A DNA stretch of 28,641 bases from CAZYPH01 sp964649095 (GCA_964649095.1 CAZYPH010000018.1:1-28641); one strand, 5' to 3'. Shown: positions 14,950 to 23,597, numbered from the stretch's first letter. Notes: generated by a model not told the origin, from the letters alone. Numbers and translations: made by a program.

Positions 14950-16032
14950 TTAGAACATGTTGATATTCGCATTGAACGCTACGTTTGTGCGGTTGGCGCG
15001 CAACTCACCCGGTAGAAATTGTATATTCGGATATAAGAATATATCGCGCGTCGCTGAAATACCTAACCCGACCGACTGGTAAATCGTGCGTGTAAATCGA
15101 TCGCCATTTTTCAAAAACTCTACCTGTAAAATGCCGGTGACCGTGCGCAAATTAAACGTATCGTTGATGATGTATTCCGCCTGCGGATACAAACCTAAAA
15201 CATACCGAGCGCGCCGACTAGAGTCGACATCACCACCGAACGTGTACATCGTACCCGAGACCGAGCCACCAAGCGACAATCCTGATTTACCAATCTCATA
15301 CATCAAGTTTTGTGAAAGTGTGGTCGACGTACGCATACCAGCCACGTTGCGTGAAAACTCTGAGGTCAACAAACTCAAGTCGACCGACGACACACTCTGA
15401 ATGCCGTAAAATTTATTGAGATGTTGATACGTCAACGTAGGGTCGTTCGCGGTGAGTTTTCTCGCTGTGGTATCGTACTCATTTCTCAGACGTGAATCTT
15501 TAATGTCGGCGTTAAAATGAAACGGCGAGGCCATATAAAGCCCCATGCTCAAATTTAGCGCATTTTTGGTATTCAAACGATAACGCACACCAATGTTACT
15601 CGACATGCCATGCAACGCCGCAGTGTCTGATGCACCCGTGATATTCGGACGGGTCACATCGATCGGATCGGCAATCGACCCACCACGATACGTCCAAAAA
15701 CTGCGCACACTCCATTTGGACAACGAGCCCGCATGTGCGCGCATGAGGCGGTTCGTAATCAGCTGATCGGCTTCATCGGCTTGTTGAGAAACCGCTTTTA
15801 CAGCCGCGTCTTCAGAAGCAATAGTCGGATTCGTCGCCTGAGTGGTTGTTTCTGGTGTAACCGAGGCCGTAGCCGCCGTTGACGCAGGCGCTGCGGGTGC
15901 TGCTGCGCACGCGGTCGACGAGACCAGTGTACCCACCCCAAACGTCACACCGATGGCAGCGATCAATGCTGCTCGCACGGGCGCACGTAAAGGCGATTGC
16001 TGAGTTTGAGTCTGAGAATGTTTTTTTGCCAT
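14950..16032 (-). CDS. Outer-membrane beta-barrel protein, unknown function
   Basis: This 360-residue protein has a long basic N-terminus and a hydrophobic signal (AALIAAIGVTFGVGTLVSSTACA), then an Ala/Thr/Pro-rich linker to about residue 80. Around 105-120 is a KWSVRSFWTYRGGS strand, followed by alternating amphipathic strands (SSNIGVRYRLNTKNALNLSMGLY; TLSQNLMYEIGKSGLSLGG; ARYVLGLYPQAEYII). The chain ends in Phe (NANINMF), the BAM recognition pattern of outer-membrane barrels. A GGGGGGAT ribosome binding site lies about 9 bases upstream of ATG 16032. I recognise no specific family, and a porin-like or structural role is only inference. The cysteine near the signal end (STACA) could mark a lipoprotein, but the AxA-type site fits better. 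Confidence 0.75.
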   Translation of the reverse strand: MAKKHSQTQTQQSPLRAPVRAALIAAIGVTFGVGTLVSSTACAAAPAAPASTAATASVTPETTTQATNPTIASEDAAVKAVSQQADEADQLITNRLMRAHAGSLSKWSVRSFWTYRGGSIADPIDVTRPNITGASDTAALHGMSSNIGVRYRLNTKNALNLSMGLYMASPFHFNADIKDSRLRNEYDTTARKLTANDPTLTYQHLNKFYGIQSVSSVDLSLLTSEFSRNVAGMRTSTTLSQNLMYEIGKSGLSLGGSVSGTMYTFGGDVDSSRRARYVLGLYPQAEYIINDTFNLRTVTGILQVEFLKNGDRFTRTIYQSVGLGISATRDIFLYPNIQFLPGELRANRTNVAFNANINMF

Positions 16033-16142
16033 GAAAGAGATCCCCCCTAGATCTAAATTGAAACACGCCTCAGGTATCTTAGTGTGTTATCGTGTAAAAA
16101 ATTTCAGTTATTCGCAGAGACTACATCAGAAAGGACCCTGCC

Positions 16143-16763
16143 ATGTGCTTGTTATGTGACACGCCCAATACGTCGATTTTGAATCTCAACGATAACCATC
16201 GCGACCGCGTGAGTGCGCTCATGGGCAAAGAGCCCACTGAGCTCTTGACTCTGTGCCCCGCGTGCCTCGCACCATGTGCGCGTTTTTTAAACACCGATTC
16301 GACACCAACCTCGCCTGAAGAATTTTGGCAAAAAATGCGCCCAGTGCTTTCGCAAAGTATGTGGAGCGAGCGCACGCCCTCAAAACTATTTACGTGGTAC
16401 TTATTAAGTGCCCTAACAGGCATCGCAGACGCGACCAATTTACTAAATGAAATCTATTTAAATGATGACGAGCAAAGTGCGGTGGACCGATTTTTAGCTA
16501 AATACAGCGGTAGTGATTCTAAGGCTGCAGCTAAGGCGGACGACGCTAAAACCGTCGACTCGAATGGCGCCGAAATCAAAGAAGGCGATAGCGTTGTTTT
16601 AATCAAAGACCTCGACGTCAAAGGCATGCGCTTCACTGCAAAACGCGGAACCCTTGTAAATAATATCCGTTTAACACCCAACCCCGAACAGGTAGAAGGC
16701 AAAGTAAACGGAACGGTAATCGTTTTACTGACAAAATACTTGCGATTACGTGGGGTTGAATAG
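16143..16763 (+). CDS. PhnA/YjdM-like protein with unusual Cys-rich N-terminal domain
   Basis: The C-terminal 75 residues (VDSNGAEIKEGDSVVLIKDLDVKGM, then KRGTLVNNIRL and a KVNGTVIVL strand) match the SH3-like C-terminal domain of PhnA/YjdM proteins, which were once linked to phosphonate use but have no settled role. The N-terminal half is not the compact zinc ribbon of E. coli PhnA: Cys2-x2-Cys5 at the very start and Cys38-x2-Cys41 (plus Cys45) are separated by a 32-residue loop, followed by a helical region (residues 55-125). A four-cysteine metal site is likely. AAGGA lies 7 bases upstream of the ATG. The 3' end overlaps the convergent histidine-phosphatase-like gene by 18 bases. Confidence 0.85.
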   Translation: MCLLCDTPNTSILNLNDNHRDRVSALMGKEPTELLTLCPACLAPCARFLNTDSTPTSPEEFWQKMRPVLSQSMWSERTPSKLFTWYLLSALTGIADATNLLNEIYLNDDEQSAVDRFLAKYSGSDSKAAAKADDAKTVDSNGAEIKEGDSVVLIKDLDVKGMRFTAKRGTLVNNIRLTPNPEQVEGKVNGTVIVLLTKYLRLRGVE

Positions 16764-17462
16764 CGATAAACGAGGCCTCAGCTGTCTTGTATTCCACGCC
16801 AAACAAGTAAACTTATTTTGTTTATATTGCAACCAACACAAATGGCCGGTTTTTACTTTGAACGAACGGTCGGCGATACGGCGTTCAAACTCGCCATCGA
16901 TCAATGTTAAAAAATAACGCAAAATACCGTTGCTACTGACCAATAATACCGTGCGACTTTCGCCCACAACAGTGTATTGGGCGATCAACTCCTGCACCAA
17001 GCTCTGCACATTTTGAGTAATCTCTTCGGGGCTACCAATCCAGTGTTTAGAGTTCCAAATACTCCGTTCTTCCCAGGCCTCTAAAGCCGCGCGTCCATCG
17101 TGCTCGCCATAACGGGCTACCACTTCGTCATTACTGAGCCCTGTCCACCCACCGTAGTCGACTTCGCGCAAACGATCGTCAATCACTACCGGGCTATCAA
17201 CAGCCGCTTGCACGAGCTGCTGCTGAATAATATTCGCAAACACACGAGTACGTTGCAGAGGGCTTGTGTAGATGCCATGCAACACCAAGCCAGCATCTCT
17301 GATGGCGCCCGCACACCCATGCGCTTGCTGCTCGCCAGATTCCACTAACGGCAAATCATTCGTCGCCCCAGCCCAAACCACTTTGTCACCCGGGGCAAAC
17401 GTATTGCCGTGGCGTGCGAGTACAATATTGAGTACCGTTTTATTGGCAGCGTCCGACGTCAT
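16746..17462 (-). CDS. Histidine phosphatase superfamily protein, second catalytic His replaced
   Basis: This 238-residue member of the phosphoglycerate mutase-like (histidine phosphatase) superfamily has LARHGNT (Arg17-His18-Gly19), SPLQR (67-71) and LREVDYGGWTG with the acid Glu100, all conserved phosphate-site elements. The usual second histidine, in a VSHGG-like motif, is absent: the aligned segment at 175-182 reads VSSNGILR. Activity may be altered, or the residue may be supplied elsewhere. The ATG overlaps the kdsB stop by 4 bases, so the two are cotranslated. This suggests a link to Kdo/lipopolysaccharide metabolism, perhaps dephosphorylating a sugar precursor, but that is inference. 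The canonical Kdo-8-phosphate phosphatase (KdsC) is a HAD enzyme and is not in this window. Confidence 0.88.
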   Translation of the reverse strand: MTSDAANKTVLNIVLARHGNTFAPGDKVVWAGATNDLPLVESGEQQAHGCAGAIRDAGLVLHGIYTSPLQRTRVFANIIQQQLVQAAVDSPVVIDDRLREVDYGGWTGLSNDEVVARYGEHDGRAALEAWEERSIWNSKHWIGSPEEITQNVQSLVQELIAQYTVVGESRTVLLVSSNGILRYFLTLIDGEFERRIADRSFKVKTGHLCWLQYKQNKFTCLAWNTRQLRPRLSLFNPT

Positions 17463-18292
17463 AACAACACCAACTCACCCTCAGAGCGAATAATGCCTTC
17501 GGCTATGGCAACATCTTCTTTATTATCAATCGACCAGTGGGTGCGCCCGCGATAATCGACCAAAACAATTTGTATCGGCAAACCGTTTTCTAAGGCCCTT
17601 AGCTGTTCTAACTTTTCTATTTTTTCGAGTGGCGTTGGCTGCCAATTCACGTAGCGCTCTAACGTTGTATAGCGATAGCCATATAAACCAATATGTCTAT
17701 ATATAGGTGGTGCTATAGACTCTAACACCGGCATGCGATCGCGAATAAATGGAATGAAGCCTTTGGAAAAATATAGAGCGCGTTGATTTTTATCGAAAAC
17801 TACGAGCGTGCCACTCACTCGCCCACCAGCTTTTGCTGCTACAAACTGATCGTACTGAGCCCAGCTTAGCGCTGTGGCTGGGGTGGCCATCGCTATCTCT
17901 GGATTCATAGTCATGGCGTCCACCACCGCCTGAATGACCCACGGTGGCGTCAACACTGCGTCACCTTGTAAATTCACAATGACATCGGGCCTCACAGGCA
18001 GCTGACTAGCCGCAGCAAACACACGCTCCGTACCGTTGTCACACCCGGCTGGCGTCATAAGCACTGACGCGCCGAATCCTTCGGCCACTGACCTAATTTC
18101 ATTGTCATCGGTAGCGATATAAACAGCATCCACACCATCGACAGCCTGCGCAATCTTCCAGGTGCGAAACAATAATAGCTGCCCAGCTACGGTGGCTAAT
18201 GGTTTATTTGGAAACCGTGTAGACCCCTTGCGAGCGGGAATAATGATAGTTGCATTATGTTTTTCAGATAACGGACTTTTGCCAAACTCCAT
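17459..18292 (-). CDS. kdsB: 3-deoxy-manno-octulosonate cytidylyltransferase
   Basis: KdsB activates Kdo by joining it to CMP (CTP + Kdo gives CMP-Kdo + PPi), the step before Kdo is added to lipid A. The N-terminal nucleotide-binding IIPARKGSTRFPNKPL (17-32), the NLQGDAVL segment, ALYFSKGFIPFIRD and HIGLYGYRYTTLERYVNW with the PLEKIEKLEQLRALENG stretch are all family hallmarks. At 277 residues it is slightly longer than the usual 245-260, through an N-terminal extension (MEFGKSPLSEKHN). The ATG has AAGGGG just upstream. It overlaps the phosphatase-like gene by 4 bases and is probably the first gene of that two-gene operon. Confidence 0.95.
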   Translation of the reverse strand: MEFGKSPLSEKHNATIIIPARKGSTRFPNKPLATVAGQLLLFRTWKIAQAVDGVDAVYIATDDNEIRSVAEGFGASVLMTPAGCDNGTERVFAAASQLPVRPDVIVNLQGDAVLTPPWVIQAVVDAMTMNPEIAMATPATALSWAQYDQFVAAKAGGRVSGTLVVFDKNQRALYFSKGFIPFIRDRMPVLESIAPPIYRHIGLYGYRYTTLERYVNWQPTPLEKIEKLEQLRALENGLPIQIVLVDYRGRTHWSIDNKEDVAIAEGIIRSEGELVLL

Positions 18293-18373
18293 CTAGTGCC
18301 CCTTAGTCGGTACGACGCAGACAAACCCATAAACAACTCAATGCGTCATCGATTGTATTAAGAAAAAATATAT

Positions 18374-18387
18374 ATTGTTTTAACAAT
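18374..18387. promoter_or_regulatory. Inverted repeat upstream of the outer-membrane protein gene
   Basis: ATTGTT-TT-AACAAT is a perfect 6-bp inverted repeat about 65 bases before the ATG at 18452 and near the divergent kdsB promoter region. It could be an operator or a chance AT-rich dyad. Confidence 0.3.
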
Positions 18388-18491
18388 GTTCTATTACACT
18401 TAAACTAGTATTCAAATCATTCATACAAACCACAAAGGATAATCCTATAAGATGTAAACAATTTATTGCAATTTTATCGACTCTCTTTGCA

Positions 18492-19214
18492 ATGAACAGT
18501 CTTTCTTCTACCACCAATAGCGCCAAGGCTCACGAAATGGCTAGCGCTGAGCAATCGAAGTACAGCTTAAACGTCACACTCAATTCGGATTCGTTTTTCG
18601 GCTTTTATCCGTTTTTCTCAGGTGCCTACCATCTTACAGACTCCGCTGATTTTACGTTTTACGGCATTCAATGGTCCGGTGGAACAGGTATTAACTGGGG
18701 TAACTGGACGGAGTTTGGCGTAGGCGGTGCTTTCGCTTTAAGCCATGGCTTCAGCATCACACCACAACTTGGACTATTAAACGGTAGTTTAACGTCAGCC
18801 AATACACACCCACGAGCATTAGAAGGTTTAGTGCCGAACCTCACTGTAAAACTAAATCAAGACCTTGTTGAAGGGGAGTTTTACATGGGCTTGTACTACG
18901 GCTTCAAAGGCAACCAAGACAAGTCGAACAACTACTTGCACTCGTGGCTCAACGCAGGATTCAAAGCCACCTCGTTTTTCTCTGTGGGTGGACACGTTGA
19001 AAACCTACGTTATTTAGGTGGTCAAAATCAAAGAGCCAATGCGTCTTACAACTACTACTGGGCATTAGCTCCGTATGTACAATTTGCAGATCCTAAGGGC
19101 GGTTCGTTTGTGCGCTTTTTAGCAGGTCCTGATTTACGCGACACTGGCGACCGCACTGAAAGCGGCTGGATGGCACATAGCTTCTACAAATTGATTGTTG
19201 GTATGAACTTCTAA
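18492..19214 (+). CDS. Outer-membrane barrel-like protein, signal peptide out of frame with its ATG
   Basis: The frame ending at 19214 encodes amphipathic strands rich in aromatic residues (SLNVTLNSDSFFGFYPF; FYGIQWSGGTGINWGNWTEFGVGG; SPYV-like strands) and ends KLIVGMNF with a terminal Phe. It is an outer-membrane barrel of unknown function. The only in-frame ATG (18492) lies inside a sequence that reads as a signal peptide when extended upstream: KQFIAILSTLFAMNSLSS...SAKA, starting at 18456. A well-placed ATG at 18452, with AAAGGAT about 11 bases upstream, is followed at once by TAA because of the T at 18455. Without that base the gene would be one 253-residue protein. As written, export is doubtful. 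A terminator follows at 19243-19279. Confidence 0.8.
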   Translation: MNSLSSTTNSAKAHEMASAEQSKYSLNVTLNSDSFFGFYPFFSGAYHLTDSADFTFYGIQWSGGTGINWGNWTEFGVGGAFALSHGFSITPQLGLLNGSLTSANTHPRALEGLVPNLTVKLNQDLVEGEFYMGLYYGFKGNQDKSNNYLHSWLNAGFKATSFFSVGGHVENLRYLGGQNQRANASYNYYWALAPYVQFADPKGGSFVRFLAGPDLRDTGDRTESGWMAHSFYKLIVGMNF

Positions 19215-19242
19215 ATCAACACCTCTCCTGTTTCTGCGTAAA

Positions 19243-19279
19243 GCCCCGACAAATTTTTAATAGTTTGTCGGGGCTTTTT
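19243..19279 (+). terminator. Rho-independent terminator of the outer-membrane protein gene
   Basis: GCCCCGACAAA pairs perfectly with TTTGTCGGGGC across a 10-nt loop and is followed by five T residues. It isolates the outer-membrane protein gene from argG. Confidence 0.95.
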
Positions 19280-19365
19280 GCTTTTTGATTAACGCATTGC
19301 ACTAACCAACATTGAGTAACGTTGTGATTTAGTGTATCGGCTCTCTTTAGGGAGATTCTGATTAC

Positions 19366-20571
19366 ATGAAACAAAAATGCGTACTCGCTTATTCTGGTGG
19401 CCTCGATACTTCAGCTATTATTCCTTGGTTAAAAGAGAATTATCAATTCGACGTCATTGCCTACTGCTGCAACGTTGGTAATTTGCCGCCAGAACAAGAA
19501 TTACGCGATCGTGCGCTACAACTAGGTGCGGTCGATTTTGTATACGAAGACGCTGAAGATGAGTTTGTTAGCGACTATGTTTATCCAACGCTCCGCAGCG
19601 GTGCGACCTACTTCGACGACTATTTATTAGGCACGGCAATTGCGCGGCCACTAATCGGCGCACGGGTTGCGGCCTTTGCACAACGGATTGGCGCACGGGC
19701 TATTGCTCACGGGGCCACGGGCAAAGGCAACGATCATATTCGTTTTGAACGGGCCTGGGCGTATTTATGTCCAGACCTCGAAGTCATTGCACCGTGGAAG
19801 ATCTGGTCGTACCGCAGCCGTGAAGAGCTCATCGCGTATCTCGGGGAACGAGGCATGCCTTGGGGGCAAGGTAAAAAAACGTACAGCGTCGATGTCAACA
19901 CCTTCCACCGTTCATGCGAGGGTGGCGATCTTGAAACCATTGAAAAACCCTACGCGCAAAGCGACGTGTACGAATGGCTATCGTTAAATCCGCCATCAGA
20001 GCCCACGTTAGTCACTCTTGGCGTTGAAAACGGTTTGATCACTACCCTAAACGGCAAAACGCAGTCACCTCGACAGGTTTTAGAACAGCTCAATATGCTG
20101 GGCTCAAAGTACGGCATCGGCGTGTGTGACATTGTCGAAGAACGCGCCAATGGTATTAAAAGCCGTGGTGTTTATGAAACACCGGGTGGCACCCTCGCAC
20201 ACACCGCTATTAAAGCACTGCGCCAAATCTGTTGGACGCGTGAGCTCTACCAAACCTATCAACCCATGAGCGACCGCTACGGTACCCTTGTTTATGATGG
20301 CCTGTGGTTTAGTGATGCGCGCCTTGCCCTAGAAGGTTTTTTTGCAGCGGCCAGCAATAATTTATCCGGCAGCGTTACGTTGCGATTGCAAGCCAGCCAC
20401 TGCGCCGTTTTAAATCGTGAGAGCCCGTACTCGCTGTACAACCCTAACGTGGTGTCGTTTGAGTCGGATAGCTTAGATATTCACAAGGCGGCTTTGGGTT
20501 ATACAAAAATATTAACACTATCGTCGTTGTTACAAGGCCAACGTCAACGCGAAACACATAAACATAAATAA
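19366..20571 (+). CDS. argG: Argininosuccinate synthase
   Basis: ArgG joins citrulline and aspartate with ATP to make argininosuccinate, in the cytoplasm. The N-terminal PP-loop AYSGGLDTS (residues 8-16), GATGKGNDHIRFE in the middle, and the APWKIW and VYETPGGT segments are typical of the family, and the length (401) is normal. Residues where many homologues read NLW(G)RSIEGG are replaced by VNTFHRSCEGG, so this is a divergent branch. The ATG has AGGGAGA about 10 bases upstream. It lies 20 bases before argH in the same direction; the two form the last two steps of arginine synthesis. No convincing ArgR box is visible upstream. Confidence 0.95.
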   Translation: MKQKCVLAYSGGLDTSAIIPWLKENYQFDVIAYCCNVGNLPPEQELRDRALQLGAVDFVYEDAEDEFVSDYVYPTLRSGATYFDDYLLGTAIARPLIGARVAAFAQRIGARAIAHGATGKGNDHIRFERAWAYLCPDLEVIAPWKIWSYRSREELIAYLGERGMPWGQGKKTYSVDVNTFHRSCEGGDLETIEKPYAQSDVYEWLSLNPPSEPTLVTLGVENGLITTLNGKTQSPRQVLEQLNMLGSKYGIGVCDIVEERANGIKSRGVYETPGGTLAHTAIKALRQICWTRELYQTYQPMSDRYGTLVYDGLWFSDARLALEGFFAAASNNLSGSVTLRLQASHCAVLNRESPYSLYNPNVVSFESDSLDIHKAALGYTKILTLSSLLQGQRQRETHKHK

Positions 20572-20591
20572 TTATATAGTATTTTAATTAT

Positions 20592-21932
20592 ATGCGGACA
20601 CTATCTACAGCACTCAACACCAATCAGGCTGAAGGCTTTTATATTTTAACCCACGGCATCGATGTCGATCGTGTGCTTTATAAAGAAGAGCTAACCGTGC
20701 AACGTGCTTGGGCACAGGCACTTTGTCGGGCTGGCTTGCTGACTAGTAACGAAACGCAGACGTTAGTGTCCGCATTAAATACTATCGAATCTGAGATGCG
20801 CGAAAACACGTTCGAGTGGCGCCGTGATGATGAAGATATTCACATGAATATTGAACGGGCTCTCACGCAACGCTTAGGGGAGTTAGGCAAACGTTTGCAT
20901 TTAGGGCGATCGCGTAACGACTTAATTGCGACAACGATTAAATTGTATCTGGCCAACCAATGCCTCAGTATTGGCAACCACCTAAAGTCGTATGTCGAAA
21001 CTATCGTAAATCTTGCCCAACGCGATATTGATATTCTCACGCCATCGTATACCCACTCACAAGCGGCTCAGCCCGTGCGATTTGGGCATATTTGGAATTT
21101 TCATGCTGTGAATTTTCTAAATGACGTTAAACGCTTCGACACCGTACGAAAACACATTCTGAGTGTGATGCCTCTGGGGTCCGGCGCTGTGGCAGGTACC
21201 CATCTAGCCATTCCACTAGAGTCCCTAGCTCAGGACTTAGGGTTTGAGAATACACCACTCAATAGCATTCATGGCATCAGTGACCGCGATAGTGTGATTG
21301 AAAGTGCTCAGGCCATTGCTTTGATGGCTCTGCACATTAACCGACTTTGTGAAGACGTCATCAACTGGTCGTCTTCAGCGATGCGTCTGGTGGACTTACC
21401 CCGTGCATGGTCATCCGGATCATCTATGATGCCCAACAAACGAAACCCCGATTTTTTTGAAGTGGTACGCACGAAATGTAAAGGCTTTATGCAGCTTCAA
21501 ACCCACGTAACCGCGATTAATACGAGTTTGACGTCGGGTTATGCTTCAGACTTTCATGAACAAAAGCGGGTCATCGTAGAAAACATCGAAGACTTATTAA
21601 CAATGCTGCCAATCGTTGAACAAGCCGTGGCGAGTATTAATGTGAATGCAACCCGCGCGAGCGAGTTATTACCGAATGGTCACATCCTGGCTACAGATGT
21701 AGCCAACAAACTAGTCGATGAAGGCTTATCGTTTCGTGATGCCTATAAAGTAGTCGCTGAGCGCATTGATGCTTGTGAACAATCAGGCACGCAGGTTTTA
21801 CCAAACATCGACCAGTCATTTATGACCGCGATCGAAGGAGCCATTGAAAGCCGATCTAATTTTGGCGGCACTGCACGAAAGCGCATACTCGAAAGTATAT
21901 CTAGAATTAAAGATATATTAAAAACCTTATAG
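20592..21932 (+). CDS. argH: Argininosuccinate lyase
   Basis: ArgH splits argininosuccinate into arginine and fumarate and belongs to the fumarase/aspartase superfamily of tetramers. The sequence shows LHLGRSRNDL (97-106), THSQAAQPVRFGH (153-165) and the signature loop GSSMMPNKRNPD, which fits the superfamily pattern GSxxMPxKxNP with its catalytic serine. The N-terminus lacks the WGGRF opening seen in many ArgH proteins, and the loop differs from the common GSSIMPQKKNPD, so it is a divergent member. At 446 residues it is near the usual length. There is no Shine-Dalgarno before the ATG; the 20-base gap to argG is AT-rich. Its stop codon touches the stop of the convergent trmD fusion with no gap. 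Confidence 0.92.
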   Translation: MRTLSTALNTNQAEGFYILTHGIDVDRVLYKEELTVQRAWAQALCRAGLLTSNETQTLVSALNTIESEMRENTFEWRRDDEDIHMNIERALTQRLGELGKRLHLGRSRNDLIATTIKLYLANQCLSIGNHLKSYVETIVNLAQRDIDILTPSYTHSQAAQPVRFGHIWNFHAVNFLNDVKRFDTVRKHILSVMPLGSGAVAGTHLAIPLESLAQDLGFENTPLNSIHGISDRDSVIESAQAIALMALHINRLCEDVINWSSSAMRLVDLPRAWSSGSSMMPNKRNPDFFEVVRTKCKGFMQLQTHVTAINTSLTSGYASDFHEQKRVIVENIEDLLTMLPIVEQAVASINVNATRASELLPNGHILATDVANKLVDEGLSFRDAYKVVAERIDACEQSGTQVLPNIDQSFMTAIEGAIESRSNFGGTARKRILESISRIKDILKTL

Positions 21933-23597
21933 TTAATGTTGTCCGAATAATCGATCTAAAATAATCGCCAAAGCCGACCGCACGGACAAATGATTGTAAT
22001 CATCACCTAAGCGGTACTCAGTAAGGCTAGATTGTTCGAGCGCCGCAGCGGAGGTCTCTGCGTCGGCTTTTGAACGTGGTTCTCTAAGAATAGGCTCCAA
22101 TACGAGGTCAACACTATCAAAGAAGGCGTCAGACAAACCATAACCAGTGCCTAAGACCAACAATAAGGGCAGCATTCTTTTATTTTTTGCCGTTGAGAAG
22201 GGGTGAGAGGCTACCTGAACTGTTTGATTTACGACTTTCTCAACGCCGTCGATGCATTTCGTAACCGGCACTTTTTCATCTGCGACCATCAATATTTTTG
22301 ATTTAATGGCCAGGCGTAGTTTTTCATACGACCACGCCGGCCAGGCGCGGTCGGGTACTAAACTCAGACTTTGAGCGTTTGGGTGTGTAAATCGATTACG
22401 ACCCGACGCTGAAAAATAAGCCGACAAGTCTCGTGCATCAGGCATCAATACAAACGGTTTACAGCCATGACGCCTACTAATATCGTTATAAACCTCTTCA
22501 AACGTACTTTGAAACTCAACCAACCTTAACGCCTCGGCGCGGGCGGGGTGGTAGATTTTTGAAATCTCCTCATGCCAGTGCCCTAAAATGGCCTGCACGA
22601 TGCGACGCTGTTCTTCTTCGGGATTCACAATAAAATATTTTCCAACACCATACGTCCGGCAGGACCGCGCGATGTCGTGAATGTCCAAATTCGTCACGGC
22701 GGTAGTTACGGTCTTGCCGTGGCGGTCGACCATCGGGTGGTGTAATAACGCGACATAAAACGGATTCTCAGGCAACGCCGCCAACGCATCGATCGATGCC
22801 ATGTCGTGCACACGCTCTTGAAAAAGATCAGGGCGTCGCTCGAATGTTCGTTTTAATCGGTTGAAATTTTCAAAGACATTGATTTTTTTATGATCGCCGG
22901 ACGTCAACACCTCGGGCACGCTCTCGCCCGCGAATACCTGAGGCCTCGTATAGACCGGGCCCTTTAATAAAGGCTCAAAAGAATCGTTATCGACACTCGC
23001 CTGCTGCCCCACCACATCGGGCACAAAACGCACGATCGCCTCTAACGTGGCCAATGCGGCCGTCTCACCACCGGTCAAAACGTAATCACCAATAGAGATA
23101 TCTAAATGACTGAACTGTTCTATGGCGCGTTCATCGATGCCTTCATAATGCCCGCACCAAAAAACAATCTCAGAAAAACCTGCCAACGAGCGTGCTAATT
23201 GGCTACTCAACTGATTCTGTTTAGTAGCCTGTGGACTCATAGTGACCACTAAGGGCAGTCCATCAAGCTGCGCTGGCGTCGTCGAAAGTCCAGCGCCCGA
23301 TAACGTGCCGCCTACACGGGCCTCGGCTACCGATTGTTTAAACGCATCAAACGAATGAGCACCTCGCACGGTCACGATGTGCTGAAAAACACGCTCCGCG
23401 ACATCTGGCAGCAAAACCATGCCCCGAGCCCCACCAAACGGGCGGTCATCTACAGTGTGGTGTTTGTTCAATGCAAAATCACGTGGGTTGATGAACTCTA
23501 CTTGCACGCGTCCCGATTCGATGGCACGTCCTAAAATAGACGTCGCCAACGGGCTTTTAAAAAATTCTGGAAACAGTGTAACGACGGTAAACTTCAC
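21933..23597 (-). CDS. trmD: TrmD (tRNA m1G37 methyltransferase) fused to a second RNA-methyltransferase domain
   Basis: Residues 1-275 are TrmD, which methylates G37 of tRNAs that have G36. They include the opening KFTVVTLFPEFF, the knot segment WCGHYEGIDERAIEQF (147-162), IGDYVLTGGETAALATLEAIVR (169-190) and RTFERRPDLF (250-259). Residues 280-554 form a second domain typical of SAM-dependent RNA methyltransferases of the Methyltrn_RNA_4 type: FYVALLHHPMVDRHGKTVTTAVTNLDIHD and, at the end, LVLGTGYGLSDAFF plus YNHLSVRSALAIILDRLFG. In related bacteria that domain is usually a separate gene after trmD. Both halves carry insertions (about 76-112, 420-440 and 455-480). The GTG start overlaps the khpA stop (GTGA). 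RimM and rplS, often in this operon, are absent. Confidence 0.93.
   Translation of the reverse strand: MKFTVVTLFPEFFKSPLATSILGRAIESGRVQVEFINPRDFALNKHHTVDDRPFGGARGMVLLPDVAERVFQHIVTVRGAHSFDAFKQSVAEARVGGTLSGAGLSTTPAQLDGLPLVVTMSPQATKQNQLSSQLARSLAGFSEIVFWCGHYEGIDERAIEQFSHLDISIGDYVLTGGETAALATLEAIVRFVPDVVGQQASVDNDSFEPLLKGPVYTRPQVFAGESVPEVLTSGDHKKINVFENFNRLKRTFERRPDLFQERVHDMASIDALAALPENPFYVALLHHPMVDRHGKTVTTAVTNLDIHDIARSCRTYGVGKYFIVNPEEEQRRIVQAILGHWHEEISKIYHPARAEALRLVEFQSTFEEVYNDISRRHGCKPFVLMPDARDLSAYFSASGRNRFTHPNAQSLSLVPDRAWPAWSYEKLRLAIKSKILMVADEKVPVTKCIDGVEKVVNQTVQVASHPFSTAKNKRMLPLLLVLGTGYGLSDAFFDSVDLVLEPILREPRSKADAETSAAALEQSSLTEYRLGDDYNHLSVRSALAIILDRLFGQH

Noticed and set aside
19280..19365. ArgR operator before argG
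   Set aside because: No pair of ARG-box-like palindromes could be recognised.
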